From Bdellovibrionales bacterium (GTDB taxonomy: Bacteria; Bdellovibrionota; Bdellovibrionia; Bdellovibrionales; UBA1609), in the NCBI GenBank assembly GCA_007128005.1, contig SKYF01000001.1:1-34344 (forward strand): a stretch of 34,344 nt of DNA. Reading direction: 5' to 3'. Positions 24,629 to 31,713 of this stretch are shown here, one piece after another. The first letter of the stretch is position 1, and each line of letters starts with the position of its first letter. A model generated the notes under the pieces. It worked only from the letters and a program-made list of their open reading frames with translations. It was not told the origin of the DNA and did no database searches. A program made the translations under genes and the position numbers.

Positions 24629-25321
24629 TTAGGCAATCCTCTTGATTTGGGCGAGCTTTGAGCGCAGTTGAGCGTTTTCATTGCGCAGGCGCTGGTTGTC
24701 TTCAGACAGTTCAACAATCTTTGCAGACAGTTTTTCGAGCTTGCCTCTATCCTCGGCCGGGGTGTCGGCGCGCGAAGTTTTTACTTCTGGAACGGTCTTA
24801 AGAGGAGTGGGCTGAGTGATGGTGATGCCATCGAGTTGAGGTTTTGAACCCATTAACATCAAGTCAATGTCAGGAGCTATTACTAGGTCTGGGCAAATGG
24901 TCTCGAGTTTCAGTTTGCCGTCTTCGATCAGACCACGCACATGAACAATGAGTTTAGTGACAGCGGCTGAAGACTCTCCCGGGCTTGGAGTGAGTTCCCC
25001 ATAGAGGTCTTCTAAGTTTCTTTTTTTGCTGAATGCCAAAGAGTTGAAAAAAACAGCTCTTTTACTCTCCTCCAGTTGGTGGAGAACAGTGGCCAGGGTG
25101 AGAGGGGGTAAGTTCTCCAGAGCTTGAGTCATAGAGTCTTCGGCCCAGGAGGCGATGCGCTCAAGGGTCAGGCGTTTTTTTTGAATGAGCTGCTCCCAGA
25201 AGGGATCTTCTTCTTGGATCACCTTAAGGAGTCGCTCCTGCTTTACGGGATCACAGTTCTCAATAAGTTTGAGAATTTGGATAAAACCACCATTTTTTTT
25301 GTAGCGATCAAGCATTCCCAT
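24629..25321 (-). CDS. FliG-C-like domain protein with leucine-zipper tail
   Basis: A 230-residue cytoplasmic protein. Residues about 28-110 match the FliG C-terminal repeat pattern. KVIQEEDPFWEQLIQKKRL aligns with the FliG I-x-EEDP-x6-I-x3-MF segment, LERIASWAEDSMTQALENL with ED-(I/L)-V-L-L-D-D-x2-(I/V)-Q-x-(L/V)-L, and TLATVLHQLEESKRAVFFNSLAFSKK with LALALKGA...(F/L)xxNMSKR. Residues 192-227 form a heptad coiled coil (LEKLSAKIVELSEDNQRLRN). It lacks the FliG N- and middle domains and is not in a flagellar cluster. It is the third gene of the lemA/M48 unit, 23 bp after the protease. The function is unknown and the domain call is by eye. Confidence 0.6.
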   Translation of the reverse strand: MGMLDRYKKNGGFIQILKLIENCDPVKQERLLKVIQEEDPFWEQLIQKKRLTLERIASWAEDSMTQALENLPPLTLATVLHQLEESKRAVFFNSLAFSKKRNLEDLYGELTPSPGESSAAVTKLIVHVRGLIEDGKLKLETICPDLVIAPDIDLMLMGSKPQLDGITITQPTPLKTVPEVKTSRADTPAEDRGKLEKLSAKIVELSEDNQRLRNENAQLRSKLAQIKRIA

Positions 25322-25344
25322 ATTTGACTCATCGGACAGGGACC

Positions 25345-27297
25345 TCAGGAAGCTGAGTCCAAAAATGGGGCCGGAGTGTCCATGGACTCAAGTAGGGCTC
25401 TGAGCATTTCCTGTTCTTGAGGGAGAACGGGTTGCAGATGCAGAGCTGTGGCAATGAGAGCCTTGGCCACCCACTCCTTTTTGTGGGGTTTAAGTTGCCG
25501 CAGGCGATCTATGGCCCAGATAAGATTTTCTCCCTGGGCTTTAGTCAGGGTTCGGTAGCGCAAATTGGACTTTTCTTTTAGAACCTCGGCTCCGGCATTG
25601 AAGGCCTGAATTCTCTCACTGTCAGAGGCGCTGGACAAATGCGCCAAGGCTGATAGCACCAAGCTGATCTCCTGAGACATTTGAGAAAGACCTCGGCTCG
25701 GTAAGAGAGGGGCCACCAGATGGGAGGAGTCTTGAAGGTGATGGCGAAGGAGAGAATAGAGAACAAACTCAAAGTGGTCCAGTTGTTGGTTGAGGTACAT
25801 GATGCGCTGGATGTGGTGGAGGAGGCTTCGTTTTCTCTGCGGGGCCAGCTCCTTAAGAGTGGGCAGGCAGAGGTCAATGAGCCGCAGCCGCTGGCTTCTG
25901 TCAATGCGGTCGATCTGTTGGCGAGCTGGTTCTATAAGAGCTCTCAGATGAGGGGATTCGTTTTCCTTCAACCACTGGATCTGTGCCTGTCGGGAGACGA
26001 GATCTTCTTCCAAAGCCAGAGCATAGGTGTAGGCCATGGCTCCCAGCGGGTCTCTACAGGCCTCAATTACAGACTCCGGAAGGCTTTCAAGCAGCCGCTG
26101 GGCTTTTGAGAGCTGCTCGCCCTCAAGGACTCCAATGGTCAGTAGGAGTTGCTCAGGGGTGATCTGCCCGCGAGTCAGGCCAGGGATAATAGGAGGGGGT
26201 CCTTGACGAGAGGGTTTTTTGGGCTGCTCTTGGTCCTTCTTGGGTGATTCTGTGCGAGGGTCGTAAGGGGGGAGTCTGAGCAAGCCTCTGTCGATTCGGC
26301 GGATCCTCTCCTCAAGCGGAGGGTGGGAGGCAAAGAGGCTGTCCAGAGCAAATTTACCAGGGCTTGCAAAAAACATATGGCTGAGCTCCTGAGCATGGTA
26401 GTCTTCGATTTGGCCCTTCCACCAGGAGTATCGACTGAGGTCTCTGATTTTTTTTAGAGCTCCTCCAATGCTCAGGGGGTTGCGCGTGAACTGCAAAGCC
26501 GCGGCATCGGCCAAAAACTCCCTTTGGCGCGAGATCGAGGACTTAATCAGCTGACCAAATAGCACACCAAAGTATCCCAGTACGATCAGGAGCAGGCCAA
26601 AGGCCATCATGGCAAGGATGACAAAAAAAACTCCCTGCTGGCCTCGCCCTCCTCTTCGACCGCTAAAACGAATCCAGTGCAGGCTGCGCAAAAAAAAGCG
26701 TCCGGCAATGGTAAGAGAGAAGATTCCAAATAGCAGACTGACAAGATAGGTGTTCAAACGCATATCTCCGTGAAGAATATGGCTGAACTCATGGGCCACC
26801 ACACCTTGAAGTTCATCTCGGGTGAGGTGATCTAGGCAACCTTGAGAAAAAGCTACGGCGGCCTGATTGGGGGAGTAGCCAGCGGCAAAGGCGTTGATGG
26901 AGGACTCTCGGGGCAGAAGGTAAACTTGGGGCATCACGATGCCCGAGGCAATGGCCATCTCTTCGACCACATTGAGCAAGGTTTTTCTCTGGGGATCTTG
27001 GTCGCCGTGAACGATCAGCTGACCACCCATCATCTCTGCAACAGAGGCCCCTCCCTTTCTTAACATCATCCATCGGCCCCAAGAGGCCAGGGCAATCAAA
27101 ACGGCCGTGGTCAGGGCCACGCCCCAACCCACTTCCCAGAGTCTCTCCGGAGCCACATCGCCCGCGTTGAGCCACAGGACGATGGCCAGGGCTCCCAGAG
27201 TGGCTGAGCCCACCAGGGCCACCACGGCCAGGAAAAAGTAAAATATCAGGATTCGCGTCTGTCTATGGGCCCAGCGCTGGTGCTCAAAAAAGTTCAT
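25345..27297 (-). CDS. M48 (HtpX-like) membrane metalloprotease with long C-terminal extension
   Basis: A 650-residue inner-membrane zinc protease. Membrane segments lie at about 15-44 and 57-75, and two more at about 182-202 and 222-247 flank the active site. The zinc motif is HEFSH (169-173) with the third ligand E260 (REFLADAAAL). SSINAFAAGYSPNQAAVAFSQG is the family substrate-cleft strand. HtpX itself is under 300 residues; here about 310 extra residues after about 340 form a Pro-rich linker then a helical, Leu/Gln-rich domain without recognised motif. The gene follows lemA by 3 bp, a known LemA-M48 pairing. It likely acts in membrane-protein quality control. Confidence 0.9.
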   Translation of the reverse strand: MNFFEHQRWAHRQTRILIFYFFLAVVALVGSATLGALAIVLWLNAGDVAPERLWEVGWGVALTTAVLIALASWGRWMMLRKGGASVAEMMGGQLIVHGDQDPQRKTLLNVVEEMAIASGIVMPQVYLLPRESSINAFAAGYSPNQAAVAFSQGCLDHLTRDELQGVVAHEFSHILHGDMRLNTYLVSLLFGIFSLTIAGRFFLRSLHWIRFSGRRGGRGQQGVFFVILAMMAFGLLLIVLGYFGVLFGQLIKSSISRQREFLADAAALQFTRNPLSIGGALKKIRDLSRYSWWKGQIEDYHAQELSHMFFASPGKFALDSLFASHPPLEERIRRIDRGLLRLPPYDPRTESPKKDQEQPKKPSRQGPPPIIPGLTRGQITPEQLLLTIGVLEGEQLSKAQRLLESLPESVIEACRDPLGAMAYTYALALEEDLVSRQAQIQWLKENESPHLRALIEPARQQIDRIDRSQRLRLIDLCLPTLKELAPQRKRSLLHHIQRIMYLNQQLDHFEFVLYSLLRHHLQDSSHLVAPLLPSRGLSQMSQEISLVLSALAHLSSASDSERIQAFNAGAEVLKEKSNLRYRTLTKAQGENLIWAIDRLRQLKPHKKEWVAKALIATALHLQPVLPQEQEMLRALLESMDTPAPFLDSAS

Positions 27298-27300
27298 GGG

Positions 27301-27894
27301 TTAACTGAAAGAGACTTGAATGTTCTTTCGCTCTTCTGCGGACTCCACTTCAAAGAGTTCAGCGGGTTGAAAGCCAAAGGAGCCAGCAAAGATCACATTG
27401 GGGAAAACCTCTCTGGTTGTATTGTAGGTCATCACCGAGTCATTGTAATGCTGACGGGCAAAGGAGATCCGGTTCTCTGTGGAAGACAGCTCCTCCATCA
27501 ACTGGCGCATATTCTCATTGGCCTTGAGGTCGGGATATTGCTCAAATACAGCGAGCAATCGTCCCAGGCTGCCACTCAGTTGAGAGTCGGCTTTGGCCAA
27601 ATCTTTGATGGCCTTTGCGTCTGTGGGGTCGGAGGCCGCCTTTTTTTCTGCAGTGATAGCTCCGGTGCGGGCCTGGATCACAGCCTCTAGGGTTTCTCTT
27701 TCGTGCTTCAAGTAGCCCTTGGCGGTCTCTACAAGATTGGGGACGAGGTCGTAGCGTCTTTTCAATTGCACATCAATTTGTGCGAAGGCGTTCTTAAACT
27801 GGTTTTGAAGCCTCACCAGGGAGTTGTAGATATTGACGATCATAAAGATAAGAACTCCCGCCACTACCAGGCCGATGATTGTCCCCAAAGTCAT
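27301..27894 (-). CDS. lemA: LemA family protein
   Basis: A 197-residue protein with one N-terminal membrane helix (about 5-22) and a long helical bundle. The family core is clear: VNIYNSLVRLQNQFKNAFAQIDVQLKRRYDLVPNLVETAKGYLKHE (about 20-65), then ALKANENMRQLMEELSSTENRIS-like and YNDSVMTYNTTREVFPNVIFA motifs. Family function is not settled; it is repeatedly adjacent to M48 peptidases and membrane-stress genes. It is first in a three-gene minus-strand unit, with AAAGGGG about 7 bases before ATG and a good upstream promoter. Confidence 0.94.
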   Translation of the reverse strand: MTLGTIIGLVVAGVLIFMIVNIYNSLVRLQNQFKNAFAQIDVQLKRRYDLVPNLVETAKGYLKHERETLEAVIQARTGAITAEKKAASDPTDAKAIKDLAKADSQLSGSLGRLLAVFEQYPDLKANENMRQLMEELSSTENRISFARQHYNDSVMTYNTTREVFPNVIFAGSFGFQPAELFEVESAEERKNIQVSFS

Positions 27895-27913
27895 TTTCTG
27901 CCCCTTTCTTGTT

Positions 27914-27941
27914 GCTATATTTTAAATGTAGGCAATTTCAA
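27914..27941 (-). promoter_or_regulatory. Promoter of the lemA/M48 unit
   Basis: On the minus strand TTGAAA (27941-27936) and TATAGC (27919-27914) are spaced by 16 bp. A normal leader with AAAGGGG follows before the lemA ATG at 27894. Confidence 0.5.
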
Positions 27942-27985
27942 TAACTTAAGTCTGGTTGTGGAATTTGGAAAAGTAAAGAGGGGAC

Positions 27986-28014
27986 TGGCAAAACATTAAC
28001 GCTTAGCATATATT
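27986..28014 (+). promoter_or_regulatory. Possible promoter of the olsB-like gene
   Basis: TGGCAA (27986-27991) and TATATT (28009-28014) are separated by 17 bp. The -35 match is poor. The predicted transcript start is near 28021, leaving a leader of about 78 bases. Confidence 0.33.
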
Positions 28015-28020
28015 GTTGAG

Positions 28021-28056
28021 TGCCCTTTGGGGGCAGCTCATGCTCAGAGTTGAGCT
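28021..28056 (+). other. Tandem hairpins in the olsB-like leader
   Basis: TGCCC...GGGCA (28021-28025 with 28031-28035) and AGCTCA...TGAGCT (28035-28040 with 28051-28056) form two adjacent stems sharing base 28035. They lie between the proposed transcript start and the ribosome site. Neither is followed by a T-tract, so they are not terminators. Confidence 0.4.
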
Positions 28057-28098
28057 GGACTGGACCTTTGGAGAGTGTGTGGTCAGAGAGGAGATCAA

Positions 28099-28917
28099 GT
28101 GATCGATTTTGCATTGGACCCTCAGAGTGAAAAGCTCTTTGCTAAAATTCATGTGTTTAGGGCTCATATTACAATTCGCCATGAGACAGCAGGTTTTTTA
28201 GTTAAGACGGCAGAAAACCCCATGGAGCTGATAGATGTCTTGAGGCTTCGTCACCAGGTTTTCCTAAAAGAGTGGCAGGGCAAGGAGCAAGTTCATGGTT
28301 TGGACATCGAGGACTATGATTTTCGCTCCGACCACCTGATGATTATTGATAAGAACAAAGGTCAGGTTGTTGGGACTTATCGTCTTATGGCCTCAGTCTT
28401 TACGAATCAGTTTTATTCGCAGAGTGAGTTTGATTTGACTGAGTTTTTGCGTTGGCCCATCAAGGTTTTGGAGATGGGCAGGGCCTGCACCCATGCCGAC
28501 TACCGAACGGGTCAGACCTTTGATCTATTGTGGAGGGGGCTTGCTCAGTACATTAAGGCCAGTCAGGCCCAGTGTCTCTTTGGCTGCTCCAGTGTGAAGA
28601 CCTCGAATCCTGCTGTGGTGGCCTCGCTGATCCATCACTTGCAGCAGAGTGGCCAGTACAGCGATGCCTATAATATTCGCCCTCTGGAGAGTTTTCGCCA
28701 CCCGGAGTTTTCTTTGGATCAGGTTTGCGAGCTGAGTCGCGAGGAGCTCAAGCAAATTTTACCCTCGCTCCTTAGAAGCTACCTACAGGCAGGAGCCAAG
28801 GTCTACGGTGAGCCCGCCTTTGACAAGGAGTTTGCTTGCTTTGACCTGCTGACCATTTTGGATATGAAAAACATCACCAAACGCCATTACCAGCGCTACT
28901 TTGAGCTTTCGCACTGA
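28099..28917 (+). CDS. olsB: OlsB-like N-acyltransferase (GNAT fold)
   Basis: A 272-residue acyltransferase matching the acyl-ACP-dependent N-acyltransferase/acetyltransferase family of OlsB, which makes lyso-ornithine lipid from ornithine and 3-hydroxyacyl-ACP. Family landmarks are LRLRHQVFLKEW (48-59), DIEDYDFRSDHLMI (69-82), VVGTYRLM (90-97), the YSQSEFDL helix start, VLEMGRACTHADYRTG (123-138) and LFGCSSV (160-166). The frame is open from GTG 28075, but GTG 28099 has GAGGAG 6 bases upstream and is preferred. The adjacent PlsC-like gene supports a two-step aminolipid pathway. The head-group amino acid (ornithine, glycine, glutamine) cannot be told from sequence. Confidence 0.82.
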   Translation: MIDFALDPQSEKLFAKIHVFRAHITIRHETAGFLVKTAENPMELIDVLRLRHQVFLKEWQGKEQVHGLDIEDYDFRSDHLMIIDKNKGQVVGTYRLMASVFTNQFYSQSEFDLTEFLRWPIKVLEMGRACTHADYRTGQTFDLLWRGLAQYIKASQAQCLFGCSSVKTSNPAVVASLIHHLQQSGQYSDAYNIRPLESFRHPEFSLDQVCELSREELKQILPSLLRSYLQAGAKVYGEPAFDKEFACFDLLTILDMKNITKRHYQRYFELSH

Positions 28918-28933
28918 TGAAGGGGGGCTGAGT

Positions 28934-29809
28934 ATGAAAAAGCGTCTTCTCCAGCCTCTGAGGTTTGTCGGGATATTTTTATTGATTCTGCTGTATATGG
29001 GCCACGCCTTTGTGCTGAGTCTATGGTTTGGGCGAAAGGACCCCTATCGGCTCAGGGACCATCTGACGTCTTGGCTACAGAGTTACTCTTTTTTGGGGTT
29101 AAAGGTTTTGGGAGTCAGAGTTCGTCTGTTGGGAGAGCCTCTCACTGAAGGAGAGCAGCTGGTTGTCTCCAATCATTTGACCTATTTGGATGTCTTGGTG
29201 TTGAGCAGTCAAAAGGCGGGCTGCTTTGTCACCTCAGAAGACATTCGCCGCACAACTTTCTTAGGCCAGATTGTGGAGCTTGCGGGCTGCCTTTTTGTCG
29301 ACCGCAAAAGCCGACAAAATTTGGCGCGAGAGATCCACCAGTTGACCGAGGCCCTTCAGGCGGGGCTCTCCGTGATGGTCTTTCCCGAGGCCACCAGCAC
29401 CAACGGGGAGGGGGTGTTGCGCTTTCGCCGACCGCTGTTCAATGCCTCCCTGCTCAGTGGGCGTCCGGTGCAACCCCTTTGTATCAACTATGTCCAACTG
29501 GGTGGAGAGCCCACCAGTGTGCAAAATCGCGATGCTGTGTTTTGGTATGGGGATATGCCCTTTGCTTCTCATCTTTGGGCCATGTGCGGTCTTGGAGAGA
29601 TGGAAGTAGAGCTGACGGTTTTGCCACCCCTTGATCCCTCGCAGGCTGAGGCCGGGGCTCAGGCGCTCGGTCTGGCCTCGGCAGATGAGTGGCTTGCCAG
29701 TCAGGCCCATCAGGCTGTCCAGTCCGCCTACAAACCCCTGCGGGAAGAGCCCTTCCTGCAAAGACCAGCCGCCATTCAAGGAGTACGACCCCCCGAGGCC
29801 TCCCTGTGA
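28934..29809 (+). CDS. olsA: OlsA/PlsC-type lysophospholipid acyltransferase
   Basis: A 291-residue membrane acyltransferase that would add the second, ester-linked fatty acid. One N-terminal membrane helix is at about 10-32. Motif I is N80-H81-x4-D86 (SNHLTYLDVLVL). Motif III reads FPEAT (150-154), a G-to-A change from the usual FPEGT. FVDR (121-124) is motif II-like. The frame is open from 28901, but ATG 28934 follows AGGGGGG by 7 bases and lies 16 bp after the OlsB-like stop. Pairing with OlsB suggests OlsA; a general PlsC role in phosphatidic-acid synthesis is the alternative. It overlaps the next gene by 4 bp. Confidence 0.83.
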   Translation: MKKRLLQPLRFVGIFLLILLYMGHAFVLSLWFGRKDPYRLRDHLTSWLQSYSFLGLKVLGVRVRLLGEPLTEGEQLVVSNHLTYLDVLVLSSQKAGCFVTSEDIRRTTFLGQIVELAGCLFVDRKSRQNLAREIHQLTEALQAGLSVMVFPEATSTNGEGVLRFRRPLFNASLLSGRPVQPLCINYVQLGGEPTSVQNRDAVFWYGDMPFASHLWAMCGLGEMEVELTVLPPLDPSQAEAGAQALGLASADEWLASQAHQAVQSAYKPLREEPFLQRPAAIQGVRPPEASL

Positions 29810-30597
29810 GCCCAGAAGGTGAGAGGCCTCTGCTGACTGCAGAGGCTCTACTGCGCTACTTAAAGCCCAAGCAGCTGCCCTTGAACCCTGAGTCGGGTTT
29901 GCCCCAACTGCCACCTAAGGCCCTGTTGAGTTTTTCTCCAAGTCTTGTCAAACAAATCAAAGGGCAACTCAAAGAGCAGTTGAGTTTTGCCGAGCCCCTG
30001 CCCTTTCTCGGAGTTCAGCTGCATCAGATCTCCCCAGAGTGGATGGTGGTCAGTGGACTGGGGCTTGGAGCTCCAGCGGCCGTCGCCCGGCTGGAGGAGC
30101 TAAGATCCTGTGGGGTTAAAGAGTTTATTTTCTTAGGCTCTGCGGGGTCCCTGAAGAAGGATCTTGGGCCAGGTCAAGTGCTTGTGTGCACAAAGGCAAT
30201 TGCAGATGAGGGTACGTCTCAGCACTACCTTTTGGAGCAGCAGGAGCAGCAGGGGCAGCAGCACTACTCGGCCCATGGAGAGCTTGGCCACTGGCTGGAG
30301 CAAGTCCTTCTGAAGAACTCTATTGATTTTGTTCAAGGAGTGTCCTGGACCACGGATGCCCCTTACCGAGAAACGCAGAGTAAGGTGGATGACTTTGTCA
30401 AGCGGGGAGCCTGTGTGGTGGACATGGAAGCCTCAGCACTTTTTGCTGTGGGAGCCTTTTATGGACTCAAGGTTGCCGGGGTCTTTGTTGTCAGCGACCA
30501 GTTGACAGAGGGGCAGTGGCGGCCCCATTTTCGCGAAGCCAGAGTCAAGGACCCACTGATAAAAGTCGCGAGGGCCATTTTAGAAGCGGGTGCGTAG
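29806..30597 (+). CDS. Nucleoside phosphorylase (PNP/UDP family)
   Basis: A 263-residue protein of the purine/uridine phosphorylase superfamily. Signatures are VVSGLGLGAP (81-90), FLGSAGSLKKDLGPGQVLV (109-127), the AIADEGTSQHYL loop (131-142) and the ribose-binding VDMEASALFAVGAFYGL (205-221) with VVSDQLTEG. The base specificity is unclear. Gln-rich EQQEQQGQQ (144-152) is an unusual low-complexity insert. The open frame extends to 29689, but GTG 29806 overlaps the acyltransferase stop as GTGA, the local habit, and removes a non-family N-terminus. Its last 18 bp overlap the converging porin gene. The link to aminolipid synthesis is unexplained. Confidence 0.85.
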   Translation: MSPEGERPLLTAEALLRYLKPKQLPLNPESGLPQLPPKALLSFSPSLVKQIKGQLKEQLSFAEPLPFLGVQLHQISPEWMVVSGLGLGAPAAVARLEELRSCGVKEFIFLGSAGSLKKDLGPGQVLVCTKAIADEGTSQHYLLEQQEQQGQQHYSAHGELGHWLEQVLLKNSIDFVQGVSWTTDAPYRETQSKVDDFVKRGACVVDMEASALFAVGAFYGLKVAGVFVVSDQLTEGQWRPHFREARVKDPLIKVARAILEAGA

Positions 30598-31713
30598 ATC
30601 CAGCAAGAAGCGGTGAAAGTCCTTCGGAGCACCAGTGCTCACCTCCGTTTGAGCGACCAGGTATCTCACTGTCCAAAGACTGTGATGTCTCCAAGCGTAG
30701 GAGAGGTTTAAATTGTGTCCCCGGCTGTCCTGCTGTGCGAAGGCAAACCAGCCGTCAGTTAAAGCCCCCACCTGGGAGTCCTTTTCCATAAACCGATAGT
30801 CGTAGGACAAGCTGACATCTCCGGCCCGTCTTTGCTCTCCCAAGATCAGGGCCACCAAAAAGTTCCTGTTCTGCTCAGGTGCAGCTTGGTTTTCAGTCCA
30901 CTCCAGGACAATCTGCGTAGGCAGGCGGCCATGCCAACTCCACTCCAAAAAAGCCTGAAGGACTTCGTAGTTGAACCTGAAAATTTTGGCTGAATCGGGG
31001 TCCAGGGGGTCTAAGGGGTCCACAGAGTTGCCAAAGTCTCTGTGGTACATCAAGGGTCGGCCCTTGAGTTGACTAAAGTAATAGGCCCCAGCTCCAATCA
31101 ACACAGATGAGTTCAGCCAGCTGTAGCTTAAGGCAGCCTGGGCAGCATAGAGGTAGGAGTCGGACTCAGAGACATACTCCTGCATGACAAAAGTGCCCAG
31201 CCGAGCCAAGGCCTTCCCTCTTGGCAGGGGTTGGTTCCAAGAAAGGTTCACTCCCTCAGGGGTGATATCCGGATCCCAGAGCAGATGGCGGCGGCCGGCA
31301 CTGTAGAAGGGCAAGGGGATTTTGCCTACCTGTAGATCGGTTGTCTCAGCCAGTCGCCACTCCAGATAGGCCATATCCACGTAAATATCTTTGTTGGCAA
31401 AGCCATCAGTGAAAGTGGTCTCATTGGAGTTGACGGGATGTCGAGATTCGCCTGAGGCCAAGCGCAGGCCAATTTTTATATCCTCATCCACCTGTGCAAG
31501 GCCATCTAAGCGCAGTCTGTAACGGTGACGAATGCGAGTGCGCTCATCTTGGCGGGAAATTCGATCTTGTCGCAGTCTCAGGTCTCCGGACAGGTCCATT
31601 CGCTCGAGCCAAGGGCTGAGCTTGAGCTGAGGAGCTGGCCAGGCAGTGGTGCTGCCGATCAAGCCCCAGAGACACAGAATAACTGGAAACGCCCTTACCG
31701 CTTTGGCTCTCAC
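30580..31713 (-). CDS. Putative outer-membrane porin
   Basis: A 377-residue exported beta-barrel. The signal peptide is at 1-27 (ILCLWGLIGSTTAWPAP). An opening LSGDLRLRQDRISRQDERTRIRHRYRLRLDG strand pair is followed by IKIGLRLASGESRHPVNSNETTFTDGFANKDIYVDMAYLEWRL and DLQVGKIPLPF, the pattern of the 'putative porin' families related to Porin_5/alginate-export barrels. Alternating strands run to a C-terminal TRF; terminal Phe is the BAM recognition hallmark. GTG at 31713 overlaps the DCC-domain gene stop by 4 bp. The substrate is unknown. Confidence 0.82.
   Translation of the reverse strand: MRAKAVRAFPVILCLWGLIGSTTAWPAPQLKLSPWLERMDLSGDLRLRQDRISRQDERTRIRHRYRLRLDGLAQVDEDIKIGLRLASGESRHPVNSNETTFTDGFANKDIYVDMAYLEWRLAETTDLQVGKIPLPFYSAGRRHLLWDPDITPEGVNLSWNQPLPRGKALARLGTFVMQEYVSESDSYLYAAQAALSYSWLNSSVLIGAGAYYFSQLKGRPLMYHRDFGNSVDPLDPLDPDSAKIFRFNYEVLQAFLEWSWHGRLPTQIVLEWTENQAAPEQNRNFLVALILGEQRRAGDVSLSYDYRFMEKDSQVGALTDGWFAFAQQDSRGHNLNLSYAWRHHSLWTVRYLVAQTEVSTGAPKDFHRFLLDLRTRF

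Noticed and set aside
24629-25321. Assignment as a true flagellar FliG
   Set aside because: Only the C-terminal-like repeat is present; N and middle domains are missing and no flagellar genes are nearby.
29261-29914. 217-codon open frame on the minus strand
   Set aside because: Antisense to the OlsA-like gene and the start of the phosphorylase; no recognisable protein features.
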